Origin: Tepidimonas sp. UBA997
Lineage (GTDB): Bacteria; Pseudomonadota; Gammaproteobacteria; Burkholderiales; Burkholderiaceae_C
DNA: 35,090 bases
Direction of reading: 5' to 3'
NCBI GenBank assembly: GCA_002291945.1
Contig: DBAZ01000038.1
Coordinates: 11,754 to 46,843, forward strand
Below are positions 21,619 through 30,509 of the stretch, piece after piece. A program made the position numbers and the translations under genes. The notes below the pieces were generated by a model. It searched no databases. It saw only the letters and a program-made list of their open reading frames with translations, and was not told where the DNA came from. The stretch's first letter is position 1; the number at the start of each line of letters is the position of its first letter.

Positions 21619-23346
21619 ATGAATACCGCTGTTGCCGAAATCGACACCCCTCTGGCTGCTGACCGAACCGCCAACCCGCTGGTTCAAGGCTATTCCCGGC
21701 TGGACGCCCCGCGCAAGATCATGCTGGTGCTGGGCGGCCTGGCCATGATTGGCGTCCTGGCGGCGGCGTTCTTCATGGCCAATCAGCCCGACTACCGGGT
21801 GCTGTACGCCAACCTGTCCGACAAGGACGGGGGTGCCGTGATTGCGCAACTGTCACAAATGAACGTGCCCTACCGCCATGCCGAAGGCGGCAGCGCGATC
21901 CTGGTGCCCGCCAATCAGGTGCATGAAACGCGCTTGCGTCTGGCTTCTCAAGGCTTGCCGCGTGGGGCCGTGACGGGCTTTGAGCTGATGGACAACTCCC
22001 GGCTCGGCATGACCCAGTTCCAGGAACGGCTCACCTTCCAGCGTGGCCTGGAAGGTGAACTGACGCGCTCCATCATGTCGCTGAACTCCGTGGCGGAAGC
22101 TCGTGTGCACTTGGCCCTGCCCAACCAGAACGGGTTCTTCCGGGAGCAGCAGCGGCCTTCGGCGAGTGTGCTGGTCACCCTCTTCCCCGGTCGGGCGCTG
22201 GACCGCGCCCAGGTTGCGGGCATCGTGCATCTGGTGGCCAGCAGCGTGCCCGAAATGCAACCCGCAGCGGTGAGTGTGGTGGATCAACACGGCAACCTGC
22301 TGTCGCAGACACCGAATCAGGCGAACGAACTCATCAACGCCCAGCAGTTGGAATTCACGCGCATGCTCGAGCAGATGTACACCCAGCGCATCCTGGATTT
22401 GCTGGAGCCGGTGGTGGGCCGCGAGAATGTGCGGGCGCAGGTCACGGCCGATCTGGATTTTTCACTGACGGAGCAGACCAGCGAGCAGCACCGCCCGAAT
22501 CAGGGCCCCAATGAAGCCGCTGTGCGCAGCATGCAACTGATCGAAGCGGGCAGCCAGCTCGACCAGCCTCCCGCTGGGGTGCCCGGAGCGGTGGCCAACC
22601 TGCCCCCGGGTCAGGCGACGGCCCCGATCAACGCCGAGGCCGCCCCGGTGGGCATGGTTGCCGGCGACAACGTCGGGCAGGGCGGCACGGAAGCCAACCG
22701 CCGCCGCGAGCAGGTCACGAACTTCGAGGTGGACCGCACGGTGTCGGTCACGCGGGGCTCGACCGGCAACATTCGCCGCCTGAGTGCTGCCGTGGTGCTG
22801 AACCACGCGCAAACCACGGACCGCCGGGGGCAGACCAGTACCGTGCCGCTACCACCTGAAACCATGGAGCAGATCAATGCCCTGGTGCGTGAAGCCATCG
22901 GCTTCAACGCACAGCGGGGTGATTCGGTGAACGTACTCAATGCGGCTTTCAACCGCACCGAAACCGAAATCCCTGAGTTAGCCTGGTGGCAGCAAGCCAA
23001 TACCATGGACTTGGTGCGCAGCCTGGCTTGGCCCTTGGGCATGCTGCTGCTGGGGTTGATCCTGTTCCTGGGCATGGTGCGCCCTGCCCTGAAGATGATG
23101 GCGGCACCGCCCGCCAAACCGGAACAGACGCCAGAGGCCATCACGCCCCTGAGCACCGGCAGCCAGTTGAACACGGTGGTGGACAACGAAACCCAGCGCC
23201 CAGGCTTGCCAGCCCCGGTGCCCAATGAGGTGACGGCAGAAATGTTGCGACTGGAAGACGCCAAACGCCTGGCCAAGGATAACCCGGTCGCGGTGGCCAA
23301 TATTGTCCGGGGCTGGATGTCGGGCGAATCCGCACAGGCCACATAA
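21619..23346 (+). CDS. fliF: Flagellar MS-ring protein FliF
   Basis: FliF forms the MS ring in the inner membrane, around the export gate. The 575-residue protein has two membrane helices, at about 34-53 (KIMLVLGGLAMIGVLAAAFF) and 464-485 (WPLGMLLLGLILFLGMV). Between them are the ring-building domains (YRVLYANLSDKDGGAVIAQL, GRENVRAQVTADLDFS). The C-terminal tail (VTAEMLRLEDAKRLAKDNP, VANIVRGWMS) binds FliG. I chose the ATG at 21619 because the frame upstream to 21535 has no family similarity. It begins the fliFGHIJK operon. Confidence 0.97.
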   Translation: MNTAVAEIDTPLAADRTANPLVQGYSRLDAPRKIMLVLGGLAMIGVLAAAFFMANQPDYRVLYANLSDKDGGAVIAQLSQMNVPYRHAEGGSAILVPANQVHETRLRLASQGLPRGAVTGFELMDNSRLGMTQFQERLTFQRGLEGELTRSIMSLNSVAEARVHLALPNQNGFFREQQRPSASVLVTLFPGRALDRAQVAGIVHLVASSVPEMQPAAVSVVDQHGNLLSQTPNQANELINAQQLEFTRMLEQMYTQRILDLLEPVVGRENVRAQVTADLDFSLTEQTSEQHRPNQGPNEAAVRSMQLIEAGSQLDQPPAGVPGAVANLPPGQATAPINAEAAPVGMVAGDNVGQGGTEANRRREQVTNFEVDRTVSVTRGSTGNIRRLSAAVVLNHAQTTDRRGQTSTVPLPPETMEQINALVREAIGFNAQRGDSVNVLNAAFNRTETEIPELAWWQQANTMDLVRSLAWPLGMLLLGLILFLGMVRPALKMMAAPPAKPEQTPEAITPLSTGSQLNTVVDNETQRPGLPAPVPNEVTAEMLRLEDAKRLAKDNPVAVANIVRGWMSGESAQAT

Positions 23347-23367
23347 TGGGCCTGGAGGTGAACGTGC

Positions 23368-24369
23368 ATGGCTGACAAAGACGAAGGTCTTCAAGACGCG
23401 GCCATCTTCCTCATGTCACTGGGCGAGGAGGAGGCCGCAGAGGTATTCAAGCATTTCTCGCCCAAGGAAGTACAGCGTCTGGGCGAGACGATCGCGCGCA
23501 TGCGGGCGGTCTCGAAAGAAAAAGTCGATGACGTGATCGCGAAGTTCACCTTCGAAGCCGCGTCGCAAAGCCTGCTGGTGTCGGACACCGACAACTACGT
23601 GCGTTCTGTGCTCAAACGGGCGCTGGGCGAGGACAAGGCCTCCCTGCTGATTGACCGCATCCTGCAGGGTGGGGACGTGTCGGGCATCGAAAGCCTGAAG
23701 TGGATGGACCCGATTTCCGTGGCGGAACTGCTGCGCAATGAGCACCCGCAAATTCTGGCGGCCATACTGGTGCACCTGGATCAGGATCACGCGGCCAGCA
23801 TCCTGAAACACTTCACGGAACGCACCCGCAATGAAGTCATGCTGCGGATTGCCACTCTGGAAGGCATCCAGCCCACCGCGCTCAAAGACCTGAACGAAGC
23901 CCTCTACGACGTGCTGGCTGGCGGCGACAAAATTCGCAAGAGCTCGCTGGGCGGCGTCAAGACCGCCGCCGAAATCATCAACATGCTGGGGGCGAGCCTG
24001 GAATCCAGCGTGGTGGATTCGATCCGCGAAACGGACCCCGATCTGGCACAGAAGATCATGGACAAGATGTTCACCTTCGAAGACCTGCTCAAGATCGACA
24101 ACAAGGGCATTCAGGCCGTCTTGAAGGAAGTGTCGTCGGATGCGCTGGTGATTTCGCTCAAGGGGGCGAGCAGCGAACTGAAGGAAAAGATCCTCGGCAA
24201 CATGTCCAGTCGAGCCGCCGAGGCGCTCAAGGAAGACCTCGAATCGCGCGGGCCTGTGCGTCTGTCTGAAGTCGAAAGCCAGCAGAAGGACATCCTGAAA
24301 GTGGTGCGGCGCCTGGCCGACGAGGGCCAGATCGTTCTGGGCGGAGGCGGTGACGATGCCCTCATCTAA
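23368..24369 (+). CDS. fliG: Flagellar motor switch protein FliG
   Basis: FliG is the rotor protein of the C ring that meets the stator; its 333 residues are the usual length. The N-terminal domain binds FliF (DAAIFLMSLGEEEAAEVFKHF), the middle armadillo domain has the EHPQILAAILVHL motif that binds FliM, and the C-terminal domain holds the charged torque helix (SSRAAEALKEDLESRGPVRLSEVE-type region at about 280-305). The ATG has GGAGG ten bases upstream, 21 bases after the fliF stop. Confidence 0.98.
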   Translation: MADKDEGLQDAAIFLMSLGEEEAAEVFKHFSPKEVQRLGETIARMRAVSKEKVDDVIAKFTFEAASQSLLVSDTDNYVRSVLKRALGEDKASLLIDRILQGGDVSGIESLKWMDPISVAELLRNEHPQILAAILVHLDQDHAASILKHFTERTRNEVMLRIATLEGIQPTALKDLNEALYDVLAGGDKIRKSSLGGVKTAAEIINMLGASLESSVVDSIRETDPDLAQKIMDKMFTFEDLLKIDNKGIQAVLKEVSSDALVISLKGASSELKEKILGNMSSRAAEALKEDLESRGPVRLSEVESQQKDILKVVRRLADEGQIVLGGGGDDALI

Positions 24370-25060
24370 CCGGGCCTCGCACTACCATCGCTTCATTCCC
24401 CGCGAAGAAGTGACGGAAGTCGCGACCTGGGAGTTCAAGCCCGTGGATGGGAGTGCGCCCGTGCGGCCCGAGGCACCGACCGAAGAACCCGCGCTGAGCG
24501 CCGATCTCCTGGAAAAGGCTCGGCACGAGGCCCATGACCAGGGCTTTGAAGAAGGTCGGCTCGCCGGTGCCCAGGAAGCCCGGGCCGTGCTGGAAAATCA
24601 GATGGAAGCCAAAGGCCGGGAATTGGCCAACCGTGTGGCGGGCCTGATGCATCAGGCCAACCAGCATTTCGACCAGTTGGAACAGATGCTCGCACAGCAC
24701 ATGCTGGAGCTGGCCTGTGATCTGGCGCGACAGGTCGTGCGGCGTGAATTGCTGACTCCGCGCGAGGCTATCGAGGCGGTGGTGCGCGAGTCGCTGGCGC
24801 TGGCCATCGACGATGGCCGCCCCGCTGTTTTGCGCGTGCACCCCGACGATGCAGCCTTGCTCGAACTCGGCTGGTCGCAGCAGGCCACGGCCCCGGCCGG
24901 GATTCGGCTAGAACCCGACGCCAGTCTCACACCCGGTGGGTGCGTGGTGGAATCGAACCAAGGGCGGGTTGACGCCCGAGTGGAGAAGCGCTGGGCACGG
25001 GCCGTGGCCAACCTGGGGCTGGACACCCCCTGGCAACCCGGGGAGGACACCGGTGTCTGA
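24356..25060 (+). CDS. fliH: Flagellar assembly protein FliH
   Basis: FliH regulates the export ATPase FliI and links it to the C ring. The 234-residue protein has an N-terminal segment with the Trp-containing motif VATWEFKPVDG, a long helical middle, and a C-terminal domain that binds FliI (DLARQVVRRELLTPREAIEAVV, then VHPDDAALLEL). The ATG at 24356 has GGAGG eight bases upstream and overlaps the fliG end by 14 bases; a GTG at 24350 is too close to that site. The stop overlaps the fliI GTG. Confidence 0.94.
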   Translation: MPSSNRASHYHRFIPREEVTEVATWEFKPVDGSAPVRPEAPTEEPALSADLLEKARHEAHDQGFEEGRLAGAQEARAVLENQMEAKGRELANRVAGLMHQANQHFDQLEQMLAQHMLELACDLARQVVRRELLTPREAIEAVVRESLALAIDDGRPAVLRVHPDDAALLELGWSQQATAPAGIRLEPDASLTPGGCVVESNQGRVDARVEKRWARAVANLGLDTPWQPGEDTGV

Positions 25061-26483
25061 TCCCCTGCAACTCAAGCGCTGGCACGATTTCATGGCCACG
25101 GTGCACCAGGCCGCCCACCAGCACACGCCCCTGGAATCCAGTGGCAAGCTGATCCGTCTGGCCGGGCTGGTGCTGGAAGCGCAGGGCGTCAAGACCCCGG
25201 TCGGCTCGCAATGCCTGATCGACATGCCCGACGACCCCGACACCGCCGTACTGGCCGAAGTGGTGGGCTTCAACGGCGAGCGGGCTTTCCTGATGCCGGC
25301 CGGCGATGTGCAGGGTCTGTCCAGTGGCGCCCGGGTACGCCCGCTGGCCCCCTACCGACCGCAGCTCCGTCTGGGGCAGGAACCGAAGGCCATGCTGTCG
25401 AATGACCGAGGCGTCTTGCGCCTTCCCTTCGGCAAGGGCCTGCTGGGGCGGGTGGTGGACGCCCACGGCCACCCGATCGACAAGCTCGGGCCTCTGGAGC
25501 ATGTGAGGGTCGAACCCATGGAACGGGCCCTCATCAATTCCATGGACCGTGCCCCGGTACGCCAGCCGCTGGACACGGGCGTGCGTGCCATCAACGGCCT
25601 GCTCACGGTCGGGCGCGGCCAGCGCCTGGGCCTGTTTGCTGGCTCGGGCGTGGGCAAGAGCGTGCTGCTGGGCATGATGGCCCGCTTCACCCGTGCCGAC
25701 GTCATCGTGGTCGGGCTGATCGGTGAACGGGGCCGCGAAGTCAAGGAATTCATTGAAGACATTCTGGGCACCGATGGCCGCGAACGCTCAGTGGTGGTGG
25801 CGGCCCCGGCCGACTCCCCGCCCCTGCTGCGCATGCAGGGTGCCCAGTACGCCACCGCCGTGGCCGAGCGCTTCCGCGACGAAGGGCTGGACGTGCTGCT
25901 CCTGATGGATTCGCTCAGCCGCTACGCCATGGCCCAACGCGAAATTGCGCTGGCCATCGGCGAACCCCCGGCCACCAAAGGCTACCCGCCGAGTTGCTTT
26001 GCCAAGCTGCCGCAACTGGTCGAGCGCAGCGGCAACGGGCCGCAAGGCCAAGGCTCCATCACCGCGTTTTACACCGTGCTGTCGGAAGGCGACGACCAGC
26101 AAGACCCGATTGCCGACGCCGCCCGCGCCATCCTGGACGGGCACATCGTGCTGTCGCGCAGCTTGGCCGATTCTGGCATCTACCCGGCGATCGACATCGA
26201 GGCATCGGCCTCGCGGGTGATGCACAACGTGGTCAGCCCGGAACACCTGCAGCAGGCACGGCGCTACCGCCAGTTGTATTCGCGCTACCAGAAAGCGCGT
26301 GATCTGATCCAACTCGGCGCTTACATGCATGGCAGCGACCCGGACACCGACCGGGCCATTGCCCTGTTCCCGGCCATGCAGCAGTATCTGATGCAGGACA
26401 TGCACGAGAAGGCGCTGCTGGACGAAAGCATCCGCCAGTTGCGGCTGACGGTTGGAGAACCCCAGACAGGAGGTCGGGCATGA
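25053..26483 (+). CDS. fliI: Flagellum-specific ATPase FliI
   Basis: FliI is the type III export ATPase related to F1-beta. The 476-residue protein has the Walker A motif GLFAGSGVGKS at about 193-203, Walker B VLLLMDSLSRYA, and the export-ATPase block PADSPPLLRMQ. The start is a GTG at 25053 (VSDPLQLKRW) with GGGAGG seven bases upstream; the open frame to 24936 only overlaps fliH. The gene overlaps fliH by eight bases and fliJ by four. Confidence 0.97.
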   Translation: MSDPLQLKRWHDFMATVHQAAHQHTPLESSGKLIRLAGLVLEAQGVKTPVGSQCLIDMPDDPDTAVLAEVVGFNGERAFLMPAGDVQGLSSGARVRPLAPYRPQLRLGQEPKAMLSNDRGVLRLPFGKGLLGRVVDAHGHPIDKLGPLEHVRVEPMERALINSMDRAPVRQPLDTGVRAINGLLTVGRGQRLGLFAGSGVGKSVLLGMMARFTRADVIVVGLIGERGREVKEFIEDILGTDGRERSVVVAAPADSPPLLRMQGAQYATAVAERFRDEGLDVLLLMDSLSRYAMAQREIALAIGEPPATKGYPPSCFAKLPQLVERSGNGPQGQGSITAFYTVLSEGDDQQDPIADAARAILDGHIVLSRSLADSGIYPAIDIEASASRVMHNVVSPEHLQQARRYRQLYSRYQKARDLIQLGAYMHGSDPDTDRAIALFPAMQQYLMQDMHEKALLDESIRQLRLTVGEPQTGGRA

Positions 26484-26950
26484 AGGCGCCGACGCAGTCA
26501 CTGGCCATGGTTCTGGAACTGGCGTTGCGCAAACGCGACCAGGCACTCCAAGCCTTGGGGCAGGCCCAGCAGCAACACGAGCAGGCCATCATGCAGATGA
26601 ACCAGCTCAAAGGCTACACCGCCGAGTCGCAACAGCGCTGGCGACATCGCGCCACCCTCGGCATTTCGCCCACCTTGCTTCGAACCCAGCAAACCTTCAT
26701 GGCCAAGCTGGACCACGCGGTTTCCTTCCAGGACGGCGTGCTCAACCAGATGGTTCACGACATCCAGCGCTGCCAACGCGCCGTCGTGGAAGCGGAGCGC
26801 GAACTGGCCAGCTTGCAAAAAGTTCAGGAGCGCCGCGTACACACCTGGCAGAAGGCGCGTCAGCAGCATGATCAGCGCACCAATGACGAAATCGCCGCCA
26901 ATCAGCACCGTCAACACGCGCAAGCTCACTCTGGGAGAACCCCGTCATGA
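26480..26950 (+). CDS. fliJ: Flagellar export protein FliJ
   Basis: FliJ is a coiled-coil stalk of the export ATPase ring. The 156-residue product is almost entirely helical, rich in Gln, Ala and Glu, with two long coiled coils (about 10-50 and 75-140: HDIQRCQRAVVEAERELAS). The ATG overlaps the fliI stop as ATGA and the stop overlaps fliK the same way, which indicates tight coupling. Sequence conservation in FliJ is low, so position and coiled-coil form carry much of the call. Confidence 0.9.
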   Translation: MKAPTQSLAMVLELALRKRDQALQALGQAQQQHEQAIMQMNQLKGYTAESQQRWRHRATLGISPTLLRTQQTFMAKLDHAVSFQDGVLNQMVHDIQRCQRAVVEAERELASLQKVQERRVHTWQKARQQHDQRTNDEIAANQHRQHAQAHSGRTPS

Positions 26951-28089
26951 AAACCGAAGCCGTCGCCGTCAAGCCCCAGGTGGAATCCTCAGGCTGCTCA
27001 CGCGCCGCCAGCCAGAACGCCAAAGATGCTCCGGCCGATCTGTTTGCACTCCTGTTGTCGGCCGCTGAGGGCGAGAAACCGGCGCTGCTGGGCCCAGTGC
27101 CCGACGCACAGGCACCGGCCCAACACCCTCAGGGCTTGATCCACCAACGGCCCCCGCTGGCCCAAGCACCCGAGCCCGAAGAACCGGCATCCGCCCTCGC
27201 TTTACCGCTGACGGTGTACGACCTCAAGCTCGGCGATGCGCCTGAGGCCAAGCCTGAACCGCAACGCGCAGGGGCCTCTGACGCGGTTGAGCCTGGTCAG
27301 TGGGTATCGACCGTGGCCAAAGTCAGACCAAGGGCCGCCCCCCCGCCGATGGTTCTGGCCGAGATGGAGCCACATCTGCCCGCCACTGAGGCAGCCCAGG
27401 TTCAGCCGGCTGACCCCATGCGCAGCGCGTGGCTTGCGGGCAGCACCGGACAGACTGCCGTTTGGCTGGCAGAGCGCTTCGCCGAACCCGAGTCGATGGA
27501 TGGGAACGCCCTGCATCCTTCGGGCGCTGAACGCTCCGGCGAACAACACGAGGGGGGCCAAGGCCAGCGCGGCGAACCGGCACGCGTGCTGCTCGAATCG
27601 GCGGGTCAGGTCCGCTCAACGGCCACTGAGGGGGCAGCGGTTCGCAGTTTCGCGACTGCGCTGGGGGATGCCGTGGGCACAGGGCTGGACCAGGGTTTTG
27701 AGCAACTGGGCAACCAGATCAGCCTCTGGGCTGCAGGCCAGACGCGCAAAGCCAGCCTGATGCTGCATGCCGGACTGCGCGAAGCCATCGAAGTCGACGT
27801 GAGCCTGCTGGGCGACAAAGCCGAACTCGCTTTCCGCACAGACGACGGCATGGTGCGTGAAGCCCTTCGGGCGCATGCCCATACCCTGCTTGCCGACATG
27901 CTCAGTCAGGTCGGCCTGGGTCTGGAAAGCCTGTCGGTGGACAGCCGCGATGCTGGGGAGTCCGGCCAGTCGCCTCGGGGCCGGGAGGAGCCTTCCGCCA
28001 GACAGGGGGCCCGACTTACGGAAGAGCCTGCGGCGGTAGCCCAATTGCTGCGACAGCAACCGGGTGTTGGCCTCAGCGTTTACGCTTGA
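26947..28089 (+). CDS. fliK: Flagellar hook-length control protein FliK
   Basis: FliK is the secreted ruler that stops hook growth and switches export to filament proteins. The 380-residue protein has a long Pro/Ala-rich low-complexity N-terminal part (about 1-230) and a conserved C-terminal domain (LMLHAGLREAIEVDVSLLGDKAELAFR, then ALRAHAHTLLADMLSQVGLGLESLSV-like region). It overlaps fliJ as ATGA and is the last gene before a terminator. The N-terminal part varies in all species, so the C-terminal domain and place make the call. Confidence 0.92.
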   Translation: MKTEAVAVKPQVESSGCSRAASQNAKDAPADLFALLLSAAEGEKPALLGPVPDAQAPAQHPQGLIHQRPPLAQAPEPEEPASALALPLTVYDLKLGDAPEAKPEPQRAGASDAVEPGQWVSTVAKVRPRAAPPPMVLAEMEPHLPATEAAQVQPADPMRSAWLAGSTGQTAVWLAERFAEPESMDGNALHPSGAERSGEQHEGGQGQRGEPARVLLESAGQVRSTATEGAAVRSFATALGDAVGTGLDQGFEQLGNQISLWAAGQTRKASLMLHAGLREAIEVDVSLLGDKAELAFRTDDGMVREALRAHAHTLLADMLSQVGLGLESLSVDSRDAGESGQSPRGREEPSARQGARLTEEPAAVAQLLRQQPGVGLSVYA

Positions 28090-28106
28090 GCGCTAAAAGC
28101 GAAACT

Positions 28107-28129
28107 GGGGCGGACAAGCCCCTTTTTTT
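28107..28129 (+). terminator. Terminator after fliK
   Basis: GGGGC (28107-28111) and GCCCC (28118-28122) enclose GGACAA and are followed by seven T residues (28123-28129). The stem is short but GC-only. A second inverted repeat, CTTGAGC (28085-28091) with GCTCAAG (28132-28138), brackets it. It ends the fliF-fliK operon. Confidence 0.8.
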
Positions 28130-28133
28130 GTGC

Positions 28134-28160
28134 TCAAGTCTTGCATTCTCGGCCAGATAA
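28134..28160 (+). promoter_or_regulatory. Candidate sigma-28-type promoter of the fliL operon
   Basis: TCAAGTCT (28134-28141), an 11-base spacer and CCAGATAA (28153-28160) match the FliA consensus in six of eight at each box. The start of transcription would be near 28167, about 47 bases before the fliL ATG. The -35 box overlaps the right arm of the inverted repeat around the fliK terminator. Control of fliL to fliR by FliA would be unusual, so the site needs testing. Confidence 0.4.
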
Positions 28161-28213
28161 TCCTCATGACACAATACCTTCCGCGCATTGTTCAAAACCG
28201 AAGGTGAAATCCC

Positions 28214-28738
28214 ATGGCCGAAAAACCTGCCGCTGATGCGGCCGCCAAACCCAAAAGCAAAAAACTGCTGATCATCATCATAGCGGCCGTTCTGGTCTTG
28301 CTGCTGGCTGCAGGCGGTGCCGTGCTGTTCCTGATGATGTCGGGCAGCGGCGACGACGCACTCGACGAAGCCAGCGCCCCGCAGGCCACCCAACCGGCTG
28401 CCCGACCGCGGACCCCCCCGGAATTCATGCCTCTGGATCCCATCGTGATCAACCTGGCCGACCCGGGCGTCGTCCGTTTTGCTCAGGTGGGTATCACCCT
28501 GCAAGTGGCGGACCCGGCCACCAGCAGCCAGGTCACTGCTTTTCTACCCACGATTCGCGACGGCATTCTCCGCCAGGTGTCGCGCCGTACGGCGCAGGAA
28601 TTGCTAAATCCAGAAGGCAAAGATCAACTCGCCGCCGATATTCTTGAACTGGTCCGCCAGGAAACCGGCCTGATCTCGACCCCTCAGGCACAGAGCCCGA
28701 TCCAGGCAGTCCTGTTTGCCAGCCTGATTGTGCAGTAA
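28214..28738 (+). CDS. fliL: Flagellar basal body-associated protein FliL
   Basis: FliL is an inner-membrane protein that surrounds and supports the stator units. The 174-residue product has a short Lys-rich cytoplasmic N-terminus, one membrane helix at about 18-38 (LLIIIIAAVLVLLLAAGGAV), a flexible acidic and Pro-rich linker, and the periplasmic domain (FMPLDPIVINLADPG, then IRDGILRQVSRRTAQEL). It starts a new transcription unit after the fliK terminator and is 21 bases ahead of fliM. Confidence 0.95.
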   Translation: MAEKPAADAAAKPKSKKLLIIIIAAVLVLLLAAGGAVLFLMMSGSGDDALDEASAPQATQPAARPRTPPEFMPLDPIVINLADPGVVRFAQVGITLQVADPATSSQVTAFLPTIRDGILRQVSRRTAQELLNPEGKDQLAADILELVRQETGLISTPQAQSPIQAVLFASLIVQ

Positions 28739-28759
28739 GGCCCACAGGAATTCTTCAAC

Positions 28760-29758
28760 ATGAGCGAAGCCTTTCTCTCCCAGGACGAGATCGATGCCCT
28801 GCTCGAAGGGGTGACTGGCGAGAGCCAGAAACTCGCGAAGGAAGAATTCGATACCAGCGGCGTCCGGGATTACAACCTGGCCAGCCAGGAGCGCATCGTT
28901 CGTGGGCGCATGCCCACCATGGAAGTGATCAACGAGCGCTTCGCGCGAAACATGCGAGTGGGGCTGTTCAACTTCATTCGCCGCAGTCCTGAAATCTCCG
29001 TGGGCACCGTACAGGTCCAGAAGTACAGCATGTTTCTGCGGGAGTTGGTGGTCCCGACCAACTTCAACATCATGGCGGTTCGCCCCCTGCGCGGCAGTGG
29101 GCTGATCATCTGCGAACCGACCCTGCTGTTTGGAGTGATCGACAGCCTGTTTGGCGGCAACGGCAAATTCCACACCCGCATTGAAGGCCGCGACTTCTCG
29201 CCCACCGAACAGCGCGTCATCAACCGCATGGTGGAAGTGGTCTCTGAAGAGTACAAAAAAGCCTGGCGTGGCATTTACCCGCTCGAGCTGGCTTACCAGC
29301 GCTCCGAAATGCAGCCACAGTTTGCCAACATCGCCACGCCCAGCGAGATTGTGGTCAGTACCAGCTTCACGCTCGAAATCGGCGACATCACAGGTTCGCT
29401 GCACTTGTGCATCCCCTATTCCACCCTGGAGCCGATCCGCGACATCCTGTATTCAACCTCGCAGGGCGACTCCATGGAAGTGGACCGCCGCTGGGTGCGT
29501 TTGCTGAGCAGCGAAATCCAGTCCGCCTCCGTCGAGCTGACCGCCGAACTGGCCTCGACACGGACCACGGTGGAGCAATTGCTGGCCATGAAGGTCGGGG
29601 ATTTCATCGAACTCGAACGGGAACGGATCATTGAAGCCCGTGTCGACGGGGTGCCTGTTATCGAAGGCGAGTACGGCACGCACAACGGCAAATACGCCCT
29701 GAAAGTGACCCAGCTGATCCGTGAACGCGACAGCAGCTGGCACGGAGAAAAAACATGA
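28760..29758 (+). CDS. fliM: Flagellar motor switch protein FliM
   Basis: FliM is the C-ring protein that binds phosphorylated CheY. The 332-residue protein begins with the CheY-binding peptide (LSQDEIDALLEGV at about 5-17), then a CheC-like middle domain (NLASQERIVRGRMPTMEVIN), and ends with a SpoA domain (ELASTRTTVEQLLAMKVGDFI). The usual CheY-binding motif is intact, which matches the cheY gene at the end of the window. The stop overlaps fliN as ATGA. Confidence 0.98.
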   Translation: MSEAFLSQDEIDALLEGVTGESQKLAKEEFDTSGVRDYNLASQERIVRGRMPTMEVINERFARNMRVGLFNFIRRSPEISVGTVQVQKYSMFLRELVVPTNFNIMAVRPLRGSGLIICEPTLLFGVIDSLFGGNGKFHTRIEGRDFSPTEQRVINRMVEVVSEEYKKAWRGIYPLELAYQRSEMQPQFANIATPSEIVVSTSFTLEIGDITGSLHLCIPYSTLEPIRDILYSTSQGDSMEVDRRWVRLLSSEIQSASVELTAELASTRTTVEQLLAMKVGDFIELERERIIEARVDGVPVIEGEYGTHNGKYALKVTQLIRERDSSWHGEKT

Positions 29759-30177
29759 CTGAAGACAACGACGCCGGCAAATTGGACGACGAGGCCATTG
29801 CTGACGACTGGGCTCAGGCCCTGCAAGAACAGACCGGGGGCGGCGTCAACAACGCATTTGCCTCGGGTGCGCCGCACTTCGACGGCAACACTCCGGCCAC
29901 CCCGGCTGGCAACAACGACATCAGCATGGTGCTGGACATTCCTGTCCAGTTGTCGGTCGAGCTCGGGCGAACCAAAGTACCCATCAAATACATTCTGCAG
30001 TTGGCGCAGGGCTCCATCGTGGAACTGGACGCCTTGGCCGGAGAGCCGATGGACGTGCTCGTCAATGGCTATCTGATCGCGCAGGGCGAGGTGGTGGTGG
30101 TCAATGAGAAGTTCGGCATCCGACTGACCGATATCGTGACGCCGTCGGAACGGCTGCGCCGTCTGAGCCGAAACTGA
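29755..30177 (+). CDS. fliN: Flagellar motor switch protein FliN
   Basis: FliN forms the base of the C ring and helps bind FliH for export. The 140-residue product has an acidic variable N-terminus (DDEAIADDWAQALQEQ) and the C-terminal SpoA domain (MVLDIPVQLSVELGRTKVPI, then IAQGEVVVVNEKFGIRLTDI). It overlaps fliM by four bases and shares the last base of its stop with the fliO ATG. Confidence 0.97.
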   Translation: MTEDNDAGKLDDEAIADDWAQALQEQTGGGVNNAFASGAPHFDGNTPATPAGNNDISMVLDIPVQLSVELGRTKVPIKYILQLAQGSIVELDALAGEPMDVLVNGYLIAQGEVVVVNEKFGIRLTDIVTPSERLRRLSRN

Positions 30178-30509
30178 TGAGCAATACCTTTGCCGCCATT
30201 GGACCGGCCCTGGGGCTGTTGCTGCTGATGGGCCTGCTGGCCTGGGGCGTGCACTGGATCAGGAAGCGAACTGCCCCCACGGGCACCGGCCAGGGCGCCA
30301 AGTTGCGCCTGGTGTCGCAAATCATGCTGGGCACACAGCAACGGGTGGCCGTGGTCGAACTGGAAGGCCCTGAAGGCCCGGTTCAGTTGACCTTGGGTAT
30401 CACCCCCCAGCAAATCAACACCTTGCACACGCAAAAGGTTCCCACCTCGACGAGCTATCGCCAGGTAGCGCGGGCCCTGACCTCACCAACCGGCGGTGAC
30501 ACACCATGA
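30177..30509 (+). CDS. fliO: Flagellar biosynthesis protein FliO
   Basis: FliO is a bitopic membrane protein that assists assembly of the FliP ring. The 110-residue product has one membrane helix at about 8-27 (IGPALGLLLLMGLLAWGVHW) followed by a cytoplasmic domain (LRLVSQIMLGTQQRVAVVEL). The ATG overlaps the fliN stop by one base, and its own stop overlaps fliP as ATGA. FliO is poorly conserved, so its position between fliN and fliP is important evidence. Confidence 0.92.
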   Translation: MSNTFAAIGPALGLLLLMGLLAWGVHWIRKRTAPTGTGQGAKLRLVSQIMLGTQQRVAVVELEGPEGPVQLTLGITPQQINTLHTQKVPTSTSYRQVARALTSPTGGDTP

